A program made the translations under genes and the position numbers. 64,000 bases of DNA, from positions 2,666,001-2,730,000 of the forward strand of contig RBKR01000001.1 of assembly GCA_004835665.1 (NCBI GenBank). The letters run 5' to 3'. Positions 1-10,632 of the stretch are shown piece after piece. Source of the stretch: Phoma sp. XZ068 (taxonomy: Eukaryota > Ascomycota > Dothideomycetes > Pleosporales > Didymellaceae). Each line of letters begins with the position of its first letter. Within the stretch, counting starts at the first letter, position 1. The notes below the pieces were generated by a model. That model was not told where the DNA came from and searched no databases. It worked only from the letters and a program-made list of their open reading frames with translations.

Positions 1-498
1 GTTCGGTTCGGTTGGAGTGGTTCAAACAGAGAAGCGGTGCGTGAAGAATGAGAAGTAAACGTGGCGATTTTGCGTTCGAAGGGTAATCGGTAACTGTCAA
101 AAAGTACTGCAAGCTGCGCAGAGGTTGTGTTCTGCAAACGTGTCGTGGTTTTGGAAGCAGACAAGCACACTGTTTGTTGTGAGGTGTTAGGTGTGCTGAT
201 GGGCAATTGACGAGCGCCAAAAGATAAGGCTTCTTTCGCTGGGCGCAAGCGGTGAAGGTGATGCGAGGGCGGAGAAGATCGAGGCAGTGCGTCACTGTAA
301 CGGGCCTGCAAATTGCTGTTTGGCGATGTCTGTTTCTTGAGGTTCTGGGGAAAGTACGCCACAGCCCATGGTGGGGCGGGGCTAACGCTTATCGCCGATC
401 ATAATCAGGGACATCCTCGTGAACGTTCATTGCATCTTCGCAACCAAACATGGTCTATCTGCCAACTCTAATCTATGTTTCCAGTTGATATAAGCCAA
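1..498. other. Window edge, no gene seen
   Basis: This stretch lies downstream of the IAH1-like stop codon. I see no open frame with family similarity and no tRNA-like B box. It may hold the 3' UTR of that gene and the flank of a gene outside the window. Confidence 0.4.
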
Positions 499-1605
499 TC
501 ATTGTGGTGGGTTCGTTGCTTCCCAGACCTCCCAGGCCGAAGGGTCATTCCATCCAGGCAAAACTGTTGGCAGCTTCGCTGCTGCCTGATCCGGCCACAC
601 TTCAGCAATGACTTTCGTTACTCCCTGATACAGAATTTCGTACCCTGCAGGATGGAAATGGAGGCCTGGAAGTCAATTAGTATCGGCAACATCCAAGGCC
701 TGCTGATCACAGATGCTTACCATCGTACATCAACTCGACTAGAGCATCATTCTGCGCTGTCTCCAGCGAACCAGGAAGAAGATCCACGACGTCCCTTCCG
801 TCGATCTGGAAGTCAGTCTTCGCCATAAATGCCTTCCACAGATTGACAACAGGTATATTGAGCTTGGTACCTAGCTCAACAACTGCATCAGCATATTGCT
901 TGGTGGTGGCTGCCTTTCTTGAGACTGAAGTGTGTCCACTCCCTTGATCCCGTGGCCATAAGAGATGCTCGTTGATAGGTGGAGGAGCGATGAGGATTAT
1001 GTGAGGATTGTGGGCTACGATTTGCGGATGAGTGATGATCTTCTCTAAGTTGGCCTTGTACTCGTCCAGCGGGACATGTTGTTTATTGGGAGCAGTCGAA
1101 AGCGAAGCATCGTTGGCGCCAAAAAAGAGGGTCTGAAGCTGTCAGTCCAATATCAGCCAGCTGTAGGTAGCTTGCCATACCAAGAAGCGGATCTTGGCCT
1201 GTTCTGGGGAAGGAATGATACTGGGCAGTACGCGGAGTGCCTGGCGAGTGTTGTATCCGCTGCCAGATGTCAGCCTTCCAATATCGAGCTCTGGGTCTGA
1301 AGAGAAATACCTGAAGCCACGATTGACAATATCTAGCCGTCTTATATAGTCTGGGACAGTCAGCATGCAGGGTCATGCAGAGGAGCCTCAAAGCTGCCGG
1401 ATAAATTTGGAAAGTGCATAGATGATCCAGAGACGCCACGACATACCAGCTTGAAGTGCTGCAGAGAATCCAAATCCTCTCTGCTGGTTGAAGGAGTCCT
1501 GGGTGATGGAATCACCAAACAGAAAGAACTGTTCATATATAGCAGGCTGTATAACAGATTAGACATGACATGCTACAGTCCGACATAGGCCCGGCCACTC
1601 ACCAT
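499..1605 (-). CDS. IAH1: Isoamyl acetate-hydrolysing esterase (SGNH/GDSL hydrolase)
   Basis: A 266-residue SGNH hydrolase in six exons on the minus strand: 1605-1603, 1546-1447, 1350-1311, 1259-1181, 1132-721 and 665-499. The frame is consistent through all five introns. GDSITQ with nucleophile Ser14 starts block I, RGFSGYNTR is block II, GAND (about residues 79-82) is block III, and DGLHFHPAGYE carries the Asp211/His214 pair of block V. The family hydrolyses acetate esters such as isoamyl acetate in the cytosol; yeast Iah1 is 238 residues, so the length fits. The first exon would contain only the ATG. The alternative is a later start, but that would cut into the GDSIT block. Family call is firm; the ATG-only exon is inferred. 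It is divergent from the chloride channel gene. Confidence 0.85.
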
Positions 1606-2382
1606 GGTGATTGGGCGATCGATGCGGCGTAGAATGCTGGGCGCCGTTAATTGTATCACAGGGTGTGCCGGCTTGGGGAATAGTCAGATGCTCCGTCTGT
1701 TCGTCTGGGTCTTCTCTCAAACTTTAAACAATGTGCTCAAAGTACAACGTAAGGAGTTAACCTTAGATACAGGAATGCTGGAAGATGCAGACGGACAAAC
1801 TCACGACAAAGACGACGACGGTTTGCGCCTCCGGCTCATTTCCTCCGGCGCTGTAGACGGCAAACGAGGTCTGGTAGCGGGGCGTACTTGGGTGAAGCCC
1901 AGCTGTCATTGGTCGCCGGCTCCACACGCACCTTTGTGACTTTTGGTCAAGGCAATGCATGCCCGCTGGACCCTGAAACGCCTCCGTCATACTGCGTGCT
2001 CTGCCGAAAGTCACACGCGCTTACCGCTGAGACATAACGGCAATGCAGGCCGCAGCGCAGGCCACAACAAAGAATTCATATGTGCGCTCTCTGGCCCACA
2101 TGATGTTTGGGGGCTCGGAGAGGTGGGCTCTGCTACGAGCAACTGGATATCGCAAAGATAACGCGTCGTGATCGCCGTATTGCAAACAGGAAGGAAGCCC
2201 GAGATAGGTCCGCGGGCATGTGTGTGGGGATGAGCGCCCAGCATGGAGGGCCATCCACGACACCGCCCTCTCCTCCAGATGACCTTGTAGCTGCCTCGAG
2301 TCGGCGATATGTCTTTGCGTGCCCCCTTCATTACAGATAACAGCCTCCTTACTTCTCCTTTACACATGCACTCTGGCCCATC
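1606..2382. promoter_or_regulatory. Divergent intergenic region between IAH1-like and CLC genes
   Basis: About 780 bases between two start codons on opposite strands, so it must contain both promoters. Open frames here are short and lack family similarity. No clear TATA box was picked out by eye. Confidence 0.5.
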
Positions 2383-5298
2383 ATGCCCAAGTCGATGAGG
2401 TCCTACCACAGCGTCGAGAACTACCGTGCCGAACGCGACGATGACGACGATGCCGAGCAGCGTGAACGCGACGACACGGTCAGCAGCACCACGCCCACGT
2501 CGCCGATAGCCTACCGTTCTCAGCGTCAGATTCGGGGCTCCGAGACCGACCTCACCAGAAGCGGCCTGTCCGAACGCTCCGCCTTGCTGGGTCATGCCCA
2601 CAGCTCGAGATCGTACATGAGCGTGCCTGCGAGTATGCCAGGAACACCTCGGCCGGGCACCAAGCGGCACAACAGCCAGCTTCCCACAGGCATGCGAATG
2701 AAGAGCAGGACTGGGTCCTTCAGTCATTCCTTTAGTCAGCGCCTTGTAAATGCCCTGGGTGAACGTAGAGCAGGCCTGGACGAGAGCACGCAGTCTGCCA
2801 AAACCACCCTCTGGCAAGACAACCGAGTCTGGTATGATCAGTTCACATCGACCGACTGGGTGCACGACAACATTGCCGACGCCTACCGAGTCAAGGCGCT
2901 GAGGAGCCGGAAAGACATTCGAGGACGCTTGGCAGCGTGGTTCGACGGTGCGCAGGGCTGGGTCCTTGTGGCTATTATCGGTGTGCTCACTGCTATATGC
3001 GCCTACATTGTCAATACTACCGAGAGCACCATTTTCGACTGGAAGCAGGGCTACTGTACGAACCAGTGGAGCAACAGCCGTAAGGCTTGTTGCGCTGGAG
3101 CGTCGGTCTGCGACGAATGGGTACACTGGTCCAAGGTTTTCCGCAGCGACCGACTTGATCTTGTGCACACACAATTCGGCGTCTATGTCCTTTCGGTCAT
3201 TATATTGTCTATGGCATCCTGCCTGCTAACACTCACCACCAAAACCGTCATCCCTTCAGCCATCTCGCTCTCCACGCTTGATGAGAATTTGGGGGCAGAA
3301 GTGCTTCGAGACTCGCATGGTGTGGAAGAAGAGGATCACAAGCGTAGTACGAGCCCTCAGACGCGGATCAATGAAGCCCAACTTCGACCACCTATGGTCT
3401 ACTACTCTGCTGCCGGCAGTGGAGTTGCCGAAGTCAAGGTCATCTTGAGCGGTTTTGTGCTTCACGGATACCTTGGTTTACGGACACTCATCATCAAGAC
3501 CGCTGCCCTGATCCTCAGTGTGGCATCTGGCTTGAGTCTTGGAAAGGAAGGTAAGAATCTGGAATATTTTCCATCAACCAGGACCACTCTCTAACTACTG
3601 CAACTAGGACCTTACGTGCATATTGCCACCTGCATTGGAAACATTGCATGCCGTATCTTCTCCAAGTACAGCAACAACGACGGCAAGCGCAGGGAAATCT
3701 TGAGTGCTAGTGCTGCAAGTGGTGTAGCTGTCGCCTTTGGCGCTCCGATCGGTGGCGTGCTCTTCAGTCTCGAGGAAGTGAGCTACTACTTCCCCTCGAA
3801 GACCTTGTTTAGAACATTCTTCTGCTGCATTGTAAGTCATGACTTTTCATAAAGAAAACAGCCGCTAACGTTTGCAGGCTGCTGCGTTGTCGCTCAAGTT
3901 CTTAGATCCTTATGGCACTAAAAAGATTGTGCTCTTTGAAGTACGTTACCATCTTGACTGGAAGTTCTTCGAGCTTGCCACTTTTGTCTTCACTGGTGCA
4001 GTTGGTGGCGTTCTGGGTGCTCTGTTCATCAAAGCTTCACGTATCTGGGCCCGAACATTCCGACGCATCCCCATCATCAAGAAACACCCCCTCCTCGAAG
4101 TCTTTCTCGTTGCCCTTGTCACCGGCTTGATCAGTTTCTGGAACCGCTATACGAAACTCCCAGTCACTGAGCTGCTTTTCGAGCTGGCCAGCCCCTGCGA
4201 TACCTACACCGAGTCTGGCGATGGCTTGTGTCCGACGAAGGAACATATCCCCTCGGTACTCTGGGTCCTATTCCTTGCATTCGTCATTAAAGCTGGTCTC
4301 ACAGTAATCACGTTCGGTATCAAGGTACCTGCCGGTATCTACGTGCCGTCCATGGTTGTCGGTGGCTTGGCCGGACGCTTCATCGGTCATACTGTTCAAC
4401 TCTTCGCACTTCGCTTCTCGAACCTCGGCGTGTTCGGTGAGTGCGTACCGGAGGGACCACCTGGATCATGTGTTGTTCCAGGTGTATACGCTTTGGTCGC
4501 AGCCGGCGCAACAATGACGGGCGTCACTCGACTAACCATCACTCTTGCGGTCATTCTCTTCGAATTGACTGGCAGTCTCGACCACGTTCTACCTTTCTCG
4601 CTCGGTATTCTGGTCGCCAAATGGACAGCTGACGCCATCGAACCGCTCAGCATCTACGACCTCCTTACCGATATGAACTCCTACCCCTTCCTCGACAACA
4701 AAGTCCGTCCGATCTTTACCTCAGAGCTTGGCGACATCACACCGCGCCTACGACCTGACCGCATTATCGACATCTCCGACGAGTCCCTCATCCCAGCCAC
4801 AGAACTACGTGTCATGCAGCAACTACTTCAAATGGCAGGCGAGCTCGATGGCGGAGTTCCGATTGTCAAATACGGTGTATTAGTCGGCCTAATCCCAGCT
4901 CCCGACCTAGAATTTGCTCTCGACAAACTCGACAACGAAGAAAACACACTTTGCTTGATGTCGCCGCAGGTCGACTGGGCCGCTGGACGCGAACCCCACG
5001 CCTCCAGCGATGATGGCGAGAGCCCTCAAAACGACCCCAGCGATTTCACCCCGTACATCGACCCTGCGCCCATCTCGCTCGATGTACACTCGCCTATGGA
5101 CCTGGTGTACGAGTGCTTCGTCAAGTTGGGATTGAGGTATATTTGTGTTCTCAGGGACGGCAAGTATGCTGGTTTGGTAAGTCCCTCCCATCACATCCGC
5201 CGTGCTTTTGCTAACTATACGTGTAGATTCACAAGAAGACATTTGTCAAGTACATGAAAGAGCTCGAGCTGAAGGAGAAGCACCATCATGGCATCTAG
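2383..5298 (+). CDS. CLC-type voltage-gated chloride channel/antiporter
   Basis: A 920-residue membrane protein in four exons: 2383-3550, 3608-3831, 3878-5176 and 5227-5298. The first 190 or so residues are charged and Ser-rich, typical of a cytosolic tail. The CLC signature follows in order: GSGVAEVK (about 345-352), GKEGP (about 387-391, with the gating Glu389, split by the first intron) and GAPIGGVLFSLEE. Multiple hydrophobic helices follow, then a C-terminal region with the spacing of a CBS pair. Fungal CLCs act in plasma, Golgi or vacuolar membranes, in anion and pH control. Family assignment is firm; which fungal subclass, and whether it is channel or exchanger, cannot be settled here. 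It converges on the NFKBIL1-like gene. Confidence 0.92.
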
Positions 5299-5685
5299 AC
5301 AGCATGATCATTTCCATTTCACGGCGTTTTCCCTTTCCTCTGTTGCCCACTCTAGACTGATTTGCTGCATGTGTTTGTTGGCGGTTCGGGTTTTCTTTGG
5401 CATGCATATGTTTGTTTAGCATGCGGTTACATGATATCCATAGTCATAGGCATCAGAGGGGCGTTTTCACATGGCTGCGAGGCAAGAATGCATAGTTAGA
5501 TATAAGCATTGTATATGAGAGGCTGAATTCAAACATGAATATGTACGAGCTGAGTGTGAACTGCCTCCATGAATGACTCATCATAAAGCATACTTGAAAA
5601 AACCAAGGAGGGATGTATGGACAACATGCAGTGTGGTGTCTATTTGGGTATCATCTATTGCGCCTCTTCATCGCCGTAATTCCTT
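5299..5685. other. Convergent intergenic spacer
   Basis: It lies between two stop codons facing each other, so it should hold both 3' UTRs and polyadenylation sites. No gene was seen. Confidence 0.5.
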
Positions 5686-6708
5686 TCATCGCCGCGCATT
5701 CCACATCTGATCAATGATCTGGAACACGGCAGTAACAGCACGAATCGTCTCATCGTCAATACGCTGTCCAAAGCGACGCTGCATCTTATCCGGATGCCAA
5801 CGCACTCTCTCCGCCTTGAGCAGCGCACCCGCATCGTCCTTCCACGCGGGCGAGGCGCGCAAGAACCGCTCAATCTCCTGCTTATCGACGTGCTTCGCCT
5901 TCCCAGATATCACCGGCCATGGTATCAACTCCCTGACACGCGCTTCCTCGACATCAGCGGTGGTCGCCGTACTACTTAGAGACGTCCACATCGAATTATA
6001 CACCTCCCATCCCGCAAGCGCCTCCTTCGCCCTCTTCCTCTCCTCGCCCCTTCGCAGACTCTCCTCCATCTGCCGTCTTATCCCCTCCCTGTCACGCTCC
6101 TCCCTCTCCGCATCCTCATCCCACCGCTGCTCAGCCTTTTTCCGCTCCCTGCGCGCCTTCTCCCGCGCCTCCCGCTCCTCGACAATATGCTGGTGACTCT
6201 TCTCCCACATCTTGGTGCGTACAAACTCCGCGTACTCGTCTTCCGTCATGCGCTCTAGTTTGCCGTCTGGCCCGGGCTTCTCGGTCGGGTAGATGTTGAT
6301 GGGCTGCCCGTAGACGCCTTCCCAGTAGGCGGCGCCTTCGTCGTCGGCGAGCGCGTCGAAGAGGGATTCCCGGAAGACGTCTTGGTCGTTGGAGTCTACA
6401 TTGTCGAAGAGGGATTCGCGGTAGCGGTGGTCCGGGTCGTAGTATTCGCCGTCTAGGGTTGATGTGGGGTGGCGGTCTGAGCGGTGGTGGTGCTTGTGTT
6501 TGCGCCGGGAGGAGTGATGGGATCGTTTTGAGGGTTCTTCTTCTTCTGATCGGTGGCGTTTTGAGGATCGGTCTGGTCTGTCTTTCTGGTCATCATCGCG
6601 GTCGTGGCGCCGTTTCCGACGCGATGATGAAGATTTGAAGTGGAATCTCGAGGGTTTGGCTGTGGTGTAGGCGTCCGTCTTGGGGACGTCGTCAGCCTGG
6701 TCCTCCAT
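5686..6708 (-). CDS. NFKBIL1-like nuclear protein
   Basis: A 340-residue intronless protein. The N-terminal third is Arg/Lys/His/Ser/Asp-rich (RS-like). The middle carries an YWEGVYGQP-type segment and a long charged coiled coil (EEREAREKARRERKKAEQ). The end has RWHPDKMQRRFG followed by QIIDQMWNARR, a J-domain-like HPD helix typical of the NF-kappa-B inhibitor-like 1 family. Human NFKBIL1 is nuclear and linked to pre-mRNA processing. I chose the ATG at 6708 (MEDQADD); the frame stays open 45 codons further upstream, but that part overlaps the promoter of the divergent neighbour and looks non-coding. Family likely; role in fungi inferred. Confidence 0.75.
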   Translation of the reverse strand: MEDQADDVPKTDAYTTAKPSRFHFKSSSSRRKRRHDRDDDQKDRPDRSSKRHRSEEEEPSKRSHHSSRRKHKHHHRSDRHPTSTLDGEYYDPDHRYRESLFDNVDSNDQDVFRESLFDALADDEGAAYWEGVYGQPINIYPTEKPGPDGKLERMTEDEYAEFVRTKMWEKSHQHIVEEREAREKARRERKKAEQRWDEDAEREERDREGIRRQMEESLRRGEERKRAKEALAGWEVYNSMWTSLSSTATTADVEEARVRELIPWPVISGKAKHVDKQEIERFLRASPAWKDDAGALLKAERVRWHPDKMQRRFGQRIDDETIRAVTAVFQIIDQMWNARR

Positions 6709-6910
6709 GGTGAGGACTATGGTGCAGTAATATCCAGTTGTGCATGAGGCTCTGACCGCAGTGAGAGTGTTAGGGATTGAAGAGAGATATCTGCGGTCAT
6801 GGAAGGTGGCAGGCGGGGGTTGCGGAGCAAGCGATGATCTCACTGGTGCGCGAGACTTGGCTTTCCTAGAGGTCCAACGTCAACGCCATCACACCTCCAC
6901 ACCACGCACC
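6709..6910. promoter_or_regulatory. Short bidirectional promoter
   Basis: Only 202 bases separate the ATGs of the NFKBIL1-like (-) and NSRP1-like (+) genes, both of which belong to families tied to RNA processing, so co-expression is plausible. Confidence 0.55.
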
Positions 6911-8128
6911 ATGTCATTCAAGTTCGGCCTCAATGTAAAGAATAAACTAGCAAACGGGCCCGCTAAACCCGGGCTCGGGAAAAAGAAGAAACCTCTATTC
7001 GGCGATGACGACGAAGACGACACCAAAGGCAAGGGCAAAGCCGACGCCAACGTGCAAGAAATCAGCGACTTCAACTTCGACGACACACTCGCCTCCTCCT
7101 CAGGACCCTCTCAGCCCGCGCCAGCAAAGCCAAAGAAAGGACAACCCCCCGCTCCACCAACCAAGAAAGCAAAAGCAAAGGAAGACGACCCCACAATCGT
7201 AGGCTACTCCGCCAGCGCAAAAGAAGCCGAACAACGCGCCCTCGAAGCCGCACAGCAGGATGCCTCCCTCTACGACTACGACGGCGCCTACGACGCGCTG
7301 CACGCGCGCCAAGCCGCCCTCGCCGCCGCCAACAGAGAAGACGCAGCGGCACGGAAACCGAAATACATCGACTCACTCTTCGAAGCGTCTGAGCAGCGGA
7401 AAAAAGACCAGCTGCGGGCGCGCGACAAGCTGCTCGCACGCGAACGCGAAGCCGAAGGCGACGAGTTCGCGGATAAAGACAAGTTCGTGACGGGCGCGTA
7501 CAAAGCGCAGCAGGAAGAGGCGCGGAAAGCGGAGGAGGATGAGGCGCGCCGGCTTGAGCAGGAGGAAGAGCAGAAGAAGAAATTTGGTATGCAGGGTTTT
7601 CACAAGCAGATGCTCATGCAGCAGGAGGCGCGGTACCAGGAGGCAGCCCAGTACGCCGCGGAAGCGAGCCTGAAGGCGCCGGGCGAGCAGGTGGAAATAC
7701 AGCGGGAGAAGAGCGATAGGGAGATTGCCGAGGAGGCGCGCGCGCAGGGAAAAACAGTCACGTTGAATGACGCGGGTGAGATAGCGGATAAACGTCAACT
7801 CCTCAGCGCTGGGTTGAACATTGTCGCCAAACCAAAGTCTTCTGCCGCGAAGTCCGAAGCAGCAGCTAAACCTGCGGCTTCCCCGCTGACGTACCAGCCC
7901 AAAGCTGCTAAGCAGGCGCAGAGAGAGCGCCAGACGGCCATGGTCGCAGAGCAGATCGAGGCCGCGAATAAGCGCAAGGCAGACGAGGATGCAGAGGCTG
8001 AGGCGAAGTTGCTGCATGCAGCTAAGAGCCAGAAGACGGCGGGCGAGATTAGCAGTGCAAAGGAGCGGTATCTGCAGAGGAAGAAGGAGGCTGCTGAGGC
8101 AAAGGCCAAAGCGGCGGCTGGGAAATGA
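6911..8128 (+). CDS. NSRP1/CCDC55-like splicing regulatory protein
   Basis: A 405-residue intronless, very charged protein. After MSFKFGLNVKNK and an acidic, Lys-rich stretch, the central region has the NSRP1 N-terminal domain: LYDYDGAYDAL, KPKYIDSLFEASEQRKKDQ and EREAEGDEFADKDKFVTGAYK, in that order, about residues 110-210. Ala/Glu/Lys-rich coiled coil fills the rest to the C terminus. NSRP1 proteins sit in nuclear speckles and influence splice-site choice. An in-frame extension upstream to 6740 is possible, but MSFKFG is the natural family start. The domain call is firm; function in this fungus is inferred. Confidence 0.82.
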   Translation: MSFKFGLNVKNKLANGPAKPGLGKKKKPLFGDDDEDDTKGKGKADANVQEISDFNFDDTLASSSGPSQPAPAKPKKGQPPAPPTKKAKAKEDDPTIVGYSASAKEAEQRALEAAQQDASLYDYDGAYDALHARQAALAAANREDAAARKPKYIDSLFEASEQRKKDQLRARDKLLAREREAEGDEFADKDKFVTGAYKAQQEEARKAEEDEARRLEQEEEQKKKFGMQGFHKQMLMQQEARYQEAAQYAAEASLKAPGEQVEIQREKSDREIAEEARAQGKTVTLNDAGEIADKRQLLSAGLNIVAKPKSSAAKSEAAAKPAASPLTYQPKAAKQAQRERQTAMVAEQIEAANKRKADEDAEAEAKLLHAAKSQKTAGEISSAKERYLQRKKEAAEAKAKAAAGK

Positions 8129-8442
8129 TGGGATGTGTGGTCGAGATGTGGAGAATATGATACCCTGTGTTTGTGAATACGTTGAGTGCTCTAGTATGTG
8201 AGTTCTGGAATGAGAGTGGAAGCGTATGGGTATGCTCTGATTTCAAGCCTAAGCCCTCCATTCTTACCCTTATCGACGGTCAATGCCGTAGATGGAACAT
8301 ACGGCGATAGATGAAAATAACGGCATGGGTCTATCCAACTGAGTCGCTTCAAGAAAGAGGACCGTCTCCATCGCCTCGCATCGCTCCGGATCTGCTATGC
8401 CACCGTCCAATACCTCTCCTCTATCCCAGCATGTATTCACCT
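8129..8442. other. Convergent spacer
   Basis: It lies between the stop codons of the NSRP1-like (+) and SET (-) genes. No gene was seen; 3' UTRs are expected. Confidence 0.45.
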
Positions 8443-10065
8443 TTACTCTTCTTCCTCTTCATCTTCATCTTCCTCCTCTTCAAAGTCATTCTCCGCATCA
8501 TACGCAATCGCATCCTCCATCATCTGGATCGCCGCCTCGGTCCCTTCCCTCGTCTGCCTCAACACCTGAAACTCCTCACGGTCTTCGCCGTAGCAGATCC
8601 TGCCCATCCGCTCGCACTCCTTTGCGTGGCCCAGGATGATCTGCCATGCCAGCACCTTTTCAATGTCGGGAACGACGAGTGAGCGTGCCGGGAGGATACG
8701 ATCGACGAGGATGTTGCGCCAGCGTACGGTTTCGACGCTCTCGCAGCCACTGGCTTTGAGGTCGCGGATGAGTGCTAGGACGATATCCTGAGCGGTGTTG
8801 AGCTCGTCCTGTGGTTTGTTAGTGCACAGTGAATTCATGTCGAATGGAAATCGTACCTCAGTGAAGTCAACCTGCTCCAAGCGTGTCAGGATGTCAGTGA
8901 GCAGTACGACACGGGCATGGGCGCGCAGTCGTGCAGCTTCATGCGTCGCGAACTTGGGGTGCTGCTCGTCGCACGCTTCGCAGTTGCACGTCAGGCCCCA
9001 GTCTACAAGCTCCTGCTTGCGATCTTCCGCGCGCTTGTAGTAGTTATCATAAGCGAAAGCGGACAGTGTGAGCTCCTCGCCGGCCGCAATATCACGAGTG
9101 ACGTGTACATTCATGCGGCCAAGATTGACGTCAAAGCTGGCGAAGCAGTTCGGTACACATGAATGGCGGATCTGAGCTCTCTCAATGAAGAGGCCGGTAA
9201 TTGGCGTCCCTCTTGGGAGGTCTCCTCGCTGTTCCACGCGGAGTTCAGTCATGGAGCAACGGTTTGCGTGCCATCGTGCAGCTACACGCCAGACGTTCAT
9301 TGCATTCTCAAGTGTCGGTTTCATCTCATCCAGAGTTTCCTGCTCTTTCTTGGACCTAGTCGCTTCTGGTTTGAAGATGATATTCTGCAGATCAAAAGCG
9401 AGCCGGTCAATGAGTGAACGCAGGTTCTGAAGCTGCTCGGACGCTTCTGGATTAGATGGCCTGAGGTTCCAAACGCGCTCCTGATCTGACTTGGGGAGGT
9501 TATGAAAAGCGGGCATTAGCTCATGCAGTTGATCACCTGGAACTGGAAGGGTAAACAACGGACGCTCAGAGATAATGCGCGTGCCCTGCTCGATGTTCTG
9601 AGTGGCAAGAAGCCCTTGATCGTTGTCGACCTCGTCATTCCCAGCCCTGGACAGCTCACGAAGCTCGTAGTGGGGTACGACTTCGACTTCGATGAAGCGG
9701 CCGGTGGGCGGTCGTGGTAGTGGGCGTCCAAACTGAAACTGGGAGTGCGGTTCTGTAGCGATTGTGTCTGTGTCTGACAGCGAGGATGATGCGCGAAGGT
9801 CGTTGGACTCATCCAGCGCGGCCTCACTGGTACTGTCCAGCTCAGTAAAACTGTTGGTAACAGTAGATGCTACATCATCGCCTGTGGAGCCCTTGGCCTT
9901 GTTCAATCGTTGCCTCCTCCTTCGGTTCCTCCTCGCCTTCGCACCTTGATCAGCTGGCGCACTCTCTTCGCCTGTGTCACGGTGGTGGCTTTCTTTAACA
10001 GTGAGTCCGTCTAGTTCGGCCTCAACCGTTGCTAGCCCAGGCGTGGGTGAAACATTTGTCGGCAT
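8443..10065 (-). CDS. SET-domain protein
   Basis: A 524-residue protein in two exons, 10065-8857 and 8808-8443. A basic segment (ARRNRRRRQRLNKAK) precedes a SET domain: DQGLLATQNIEQGTRIISE near its start, then IRHSCVPNCFASFD (the NHSC core with Arg in place of Asn), GEELTLSA and a Cys-rich post-SET WGLTCNCEACDE. The tail is strongly acidic. Proteins of this SMYD-like fungal class methylate lysines on proteins; the substrate is unknown. The intron 8856-8809 is 48 bases, free of stops and in frame, with a CACTAAC branch site. The frame stays open upstream to 10347, so a start before MPTNVS is possible, though that region looks like 5' UTR. Confidence 0.8.
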   Translation of the reverse strand: MPTNVSPTPGLATVEAELDGLTVKESHHRDTGEESAPADQGAKARRNRRRRQRLNKAKGSTGDDVASTVTNSFTELDSTSEAALDESNDLRASSSLSDTDTIATEPHSQFQFGRPLPRPPTGRFIEVEVVPHYELRELSRAGNDEVDNDQGLLATQNIEQGTRIISERPLFTLPVPGDQLHELMPAFHNLPKSDQERVWNLRPSNPEASEQLQNLRSLIDRLAFDLQNIIFKPEATRSKKEQETLDEMKPTLENAMNVWRVAARWHANRCSMTELRVEQRGDLPRGTPITGLFIERAQIRHSCVPNCFASFDVNLGRMNVHVTRDIAAGEELTLSAFAYDNYYKRAEDRKQELVDWGLTCNCEACDEQHPKFATHEAARLRAHARVVLLTDILTRLEQVDFTEVRFPFDMNSLCTNKPQDELNTAQDIVLALIRDLKASGCESVETVRWRNILVDRILPARSLVVPDIEKVLAWQIILGHAKECERMGRICYGEDREEFQVLRQTREGTEAAIQMMEDAIAYDAENDFEEEEDEDEEEEE

Positions 10066-10632
10066 GGTGGGGCTGGAGGTATGCTCGTTGAGAACAGACA
10101 AGAGACTGGAACCAAAGTCAGTATATGATGCTTCAAAGGTTGACAGTGCTACTATACGTTGGTAGGGCGAAATGAAATACTCGAGGTGAGCAGAACAGGG
10201 TTTCAACCCACAAGATACAGTAGTGCCGTAAGGCGAGGTGAAGGTATACTGCCAATAGCGAAAAGGGTAGGCGAGCAAACGCAGGCGGCGAATGCCACTG
10301 GTATCGAAGAGCGGCAAACAGCACATAGCAAATGCTATGTCAAACACCCTAGTCGTGTCATGGCGGTGTACAGTCGCTGGTCTTCAAGGCAAGTACATTG
10401 CGAATGTGGTGGACATTATGAAAATTGTGCGGGTGTCTGAACTGCTCGTGAAGCAACCGAAGGATTACAGCCATTGCAGGGAGAGTATTGAAGAATGGGA
10501 GACGTGAGAAGAGACGGCGAATTTGAAAGATTGACGTCACGTAAAATTGGAGGGAAGGTGCAAGTGGAAGAGGAGGTACCTACCACCGCGTACCTCACGA
10601 TGGCTACCAGCAAGGTTTGAACTTCTCTACGT
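10066..10632. other. Intergenic, 5' of SET gene
   Basis: It holds the upstream region of the SET gene (-) and the 3' flank of the PRCC-like gene (-). The minus-strand frame that continues the SET gene to 10347 lacks recognisable domains. No other gene was seen. Confidence 0.4.

Noticed and set aside
475..828. Plus-strand 117-codon frame
   Set aside because: It lies antisense to the last exons of the IAH1-like gene, whose catalytic blocks are clear.
2011..3174. Long 387-codon minus-strand open frame
   Set aside because: It overlaps the N-terminal part of the CLC gene on the other strand, has no family similarity and an implausible composition.
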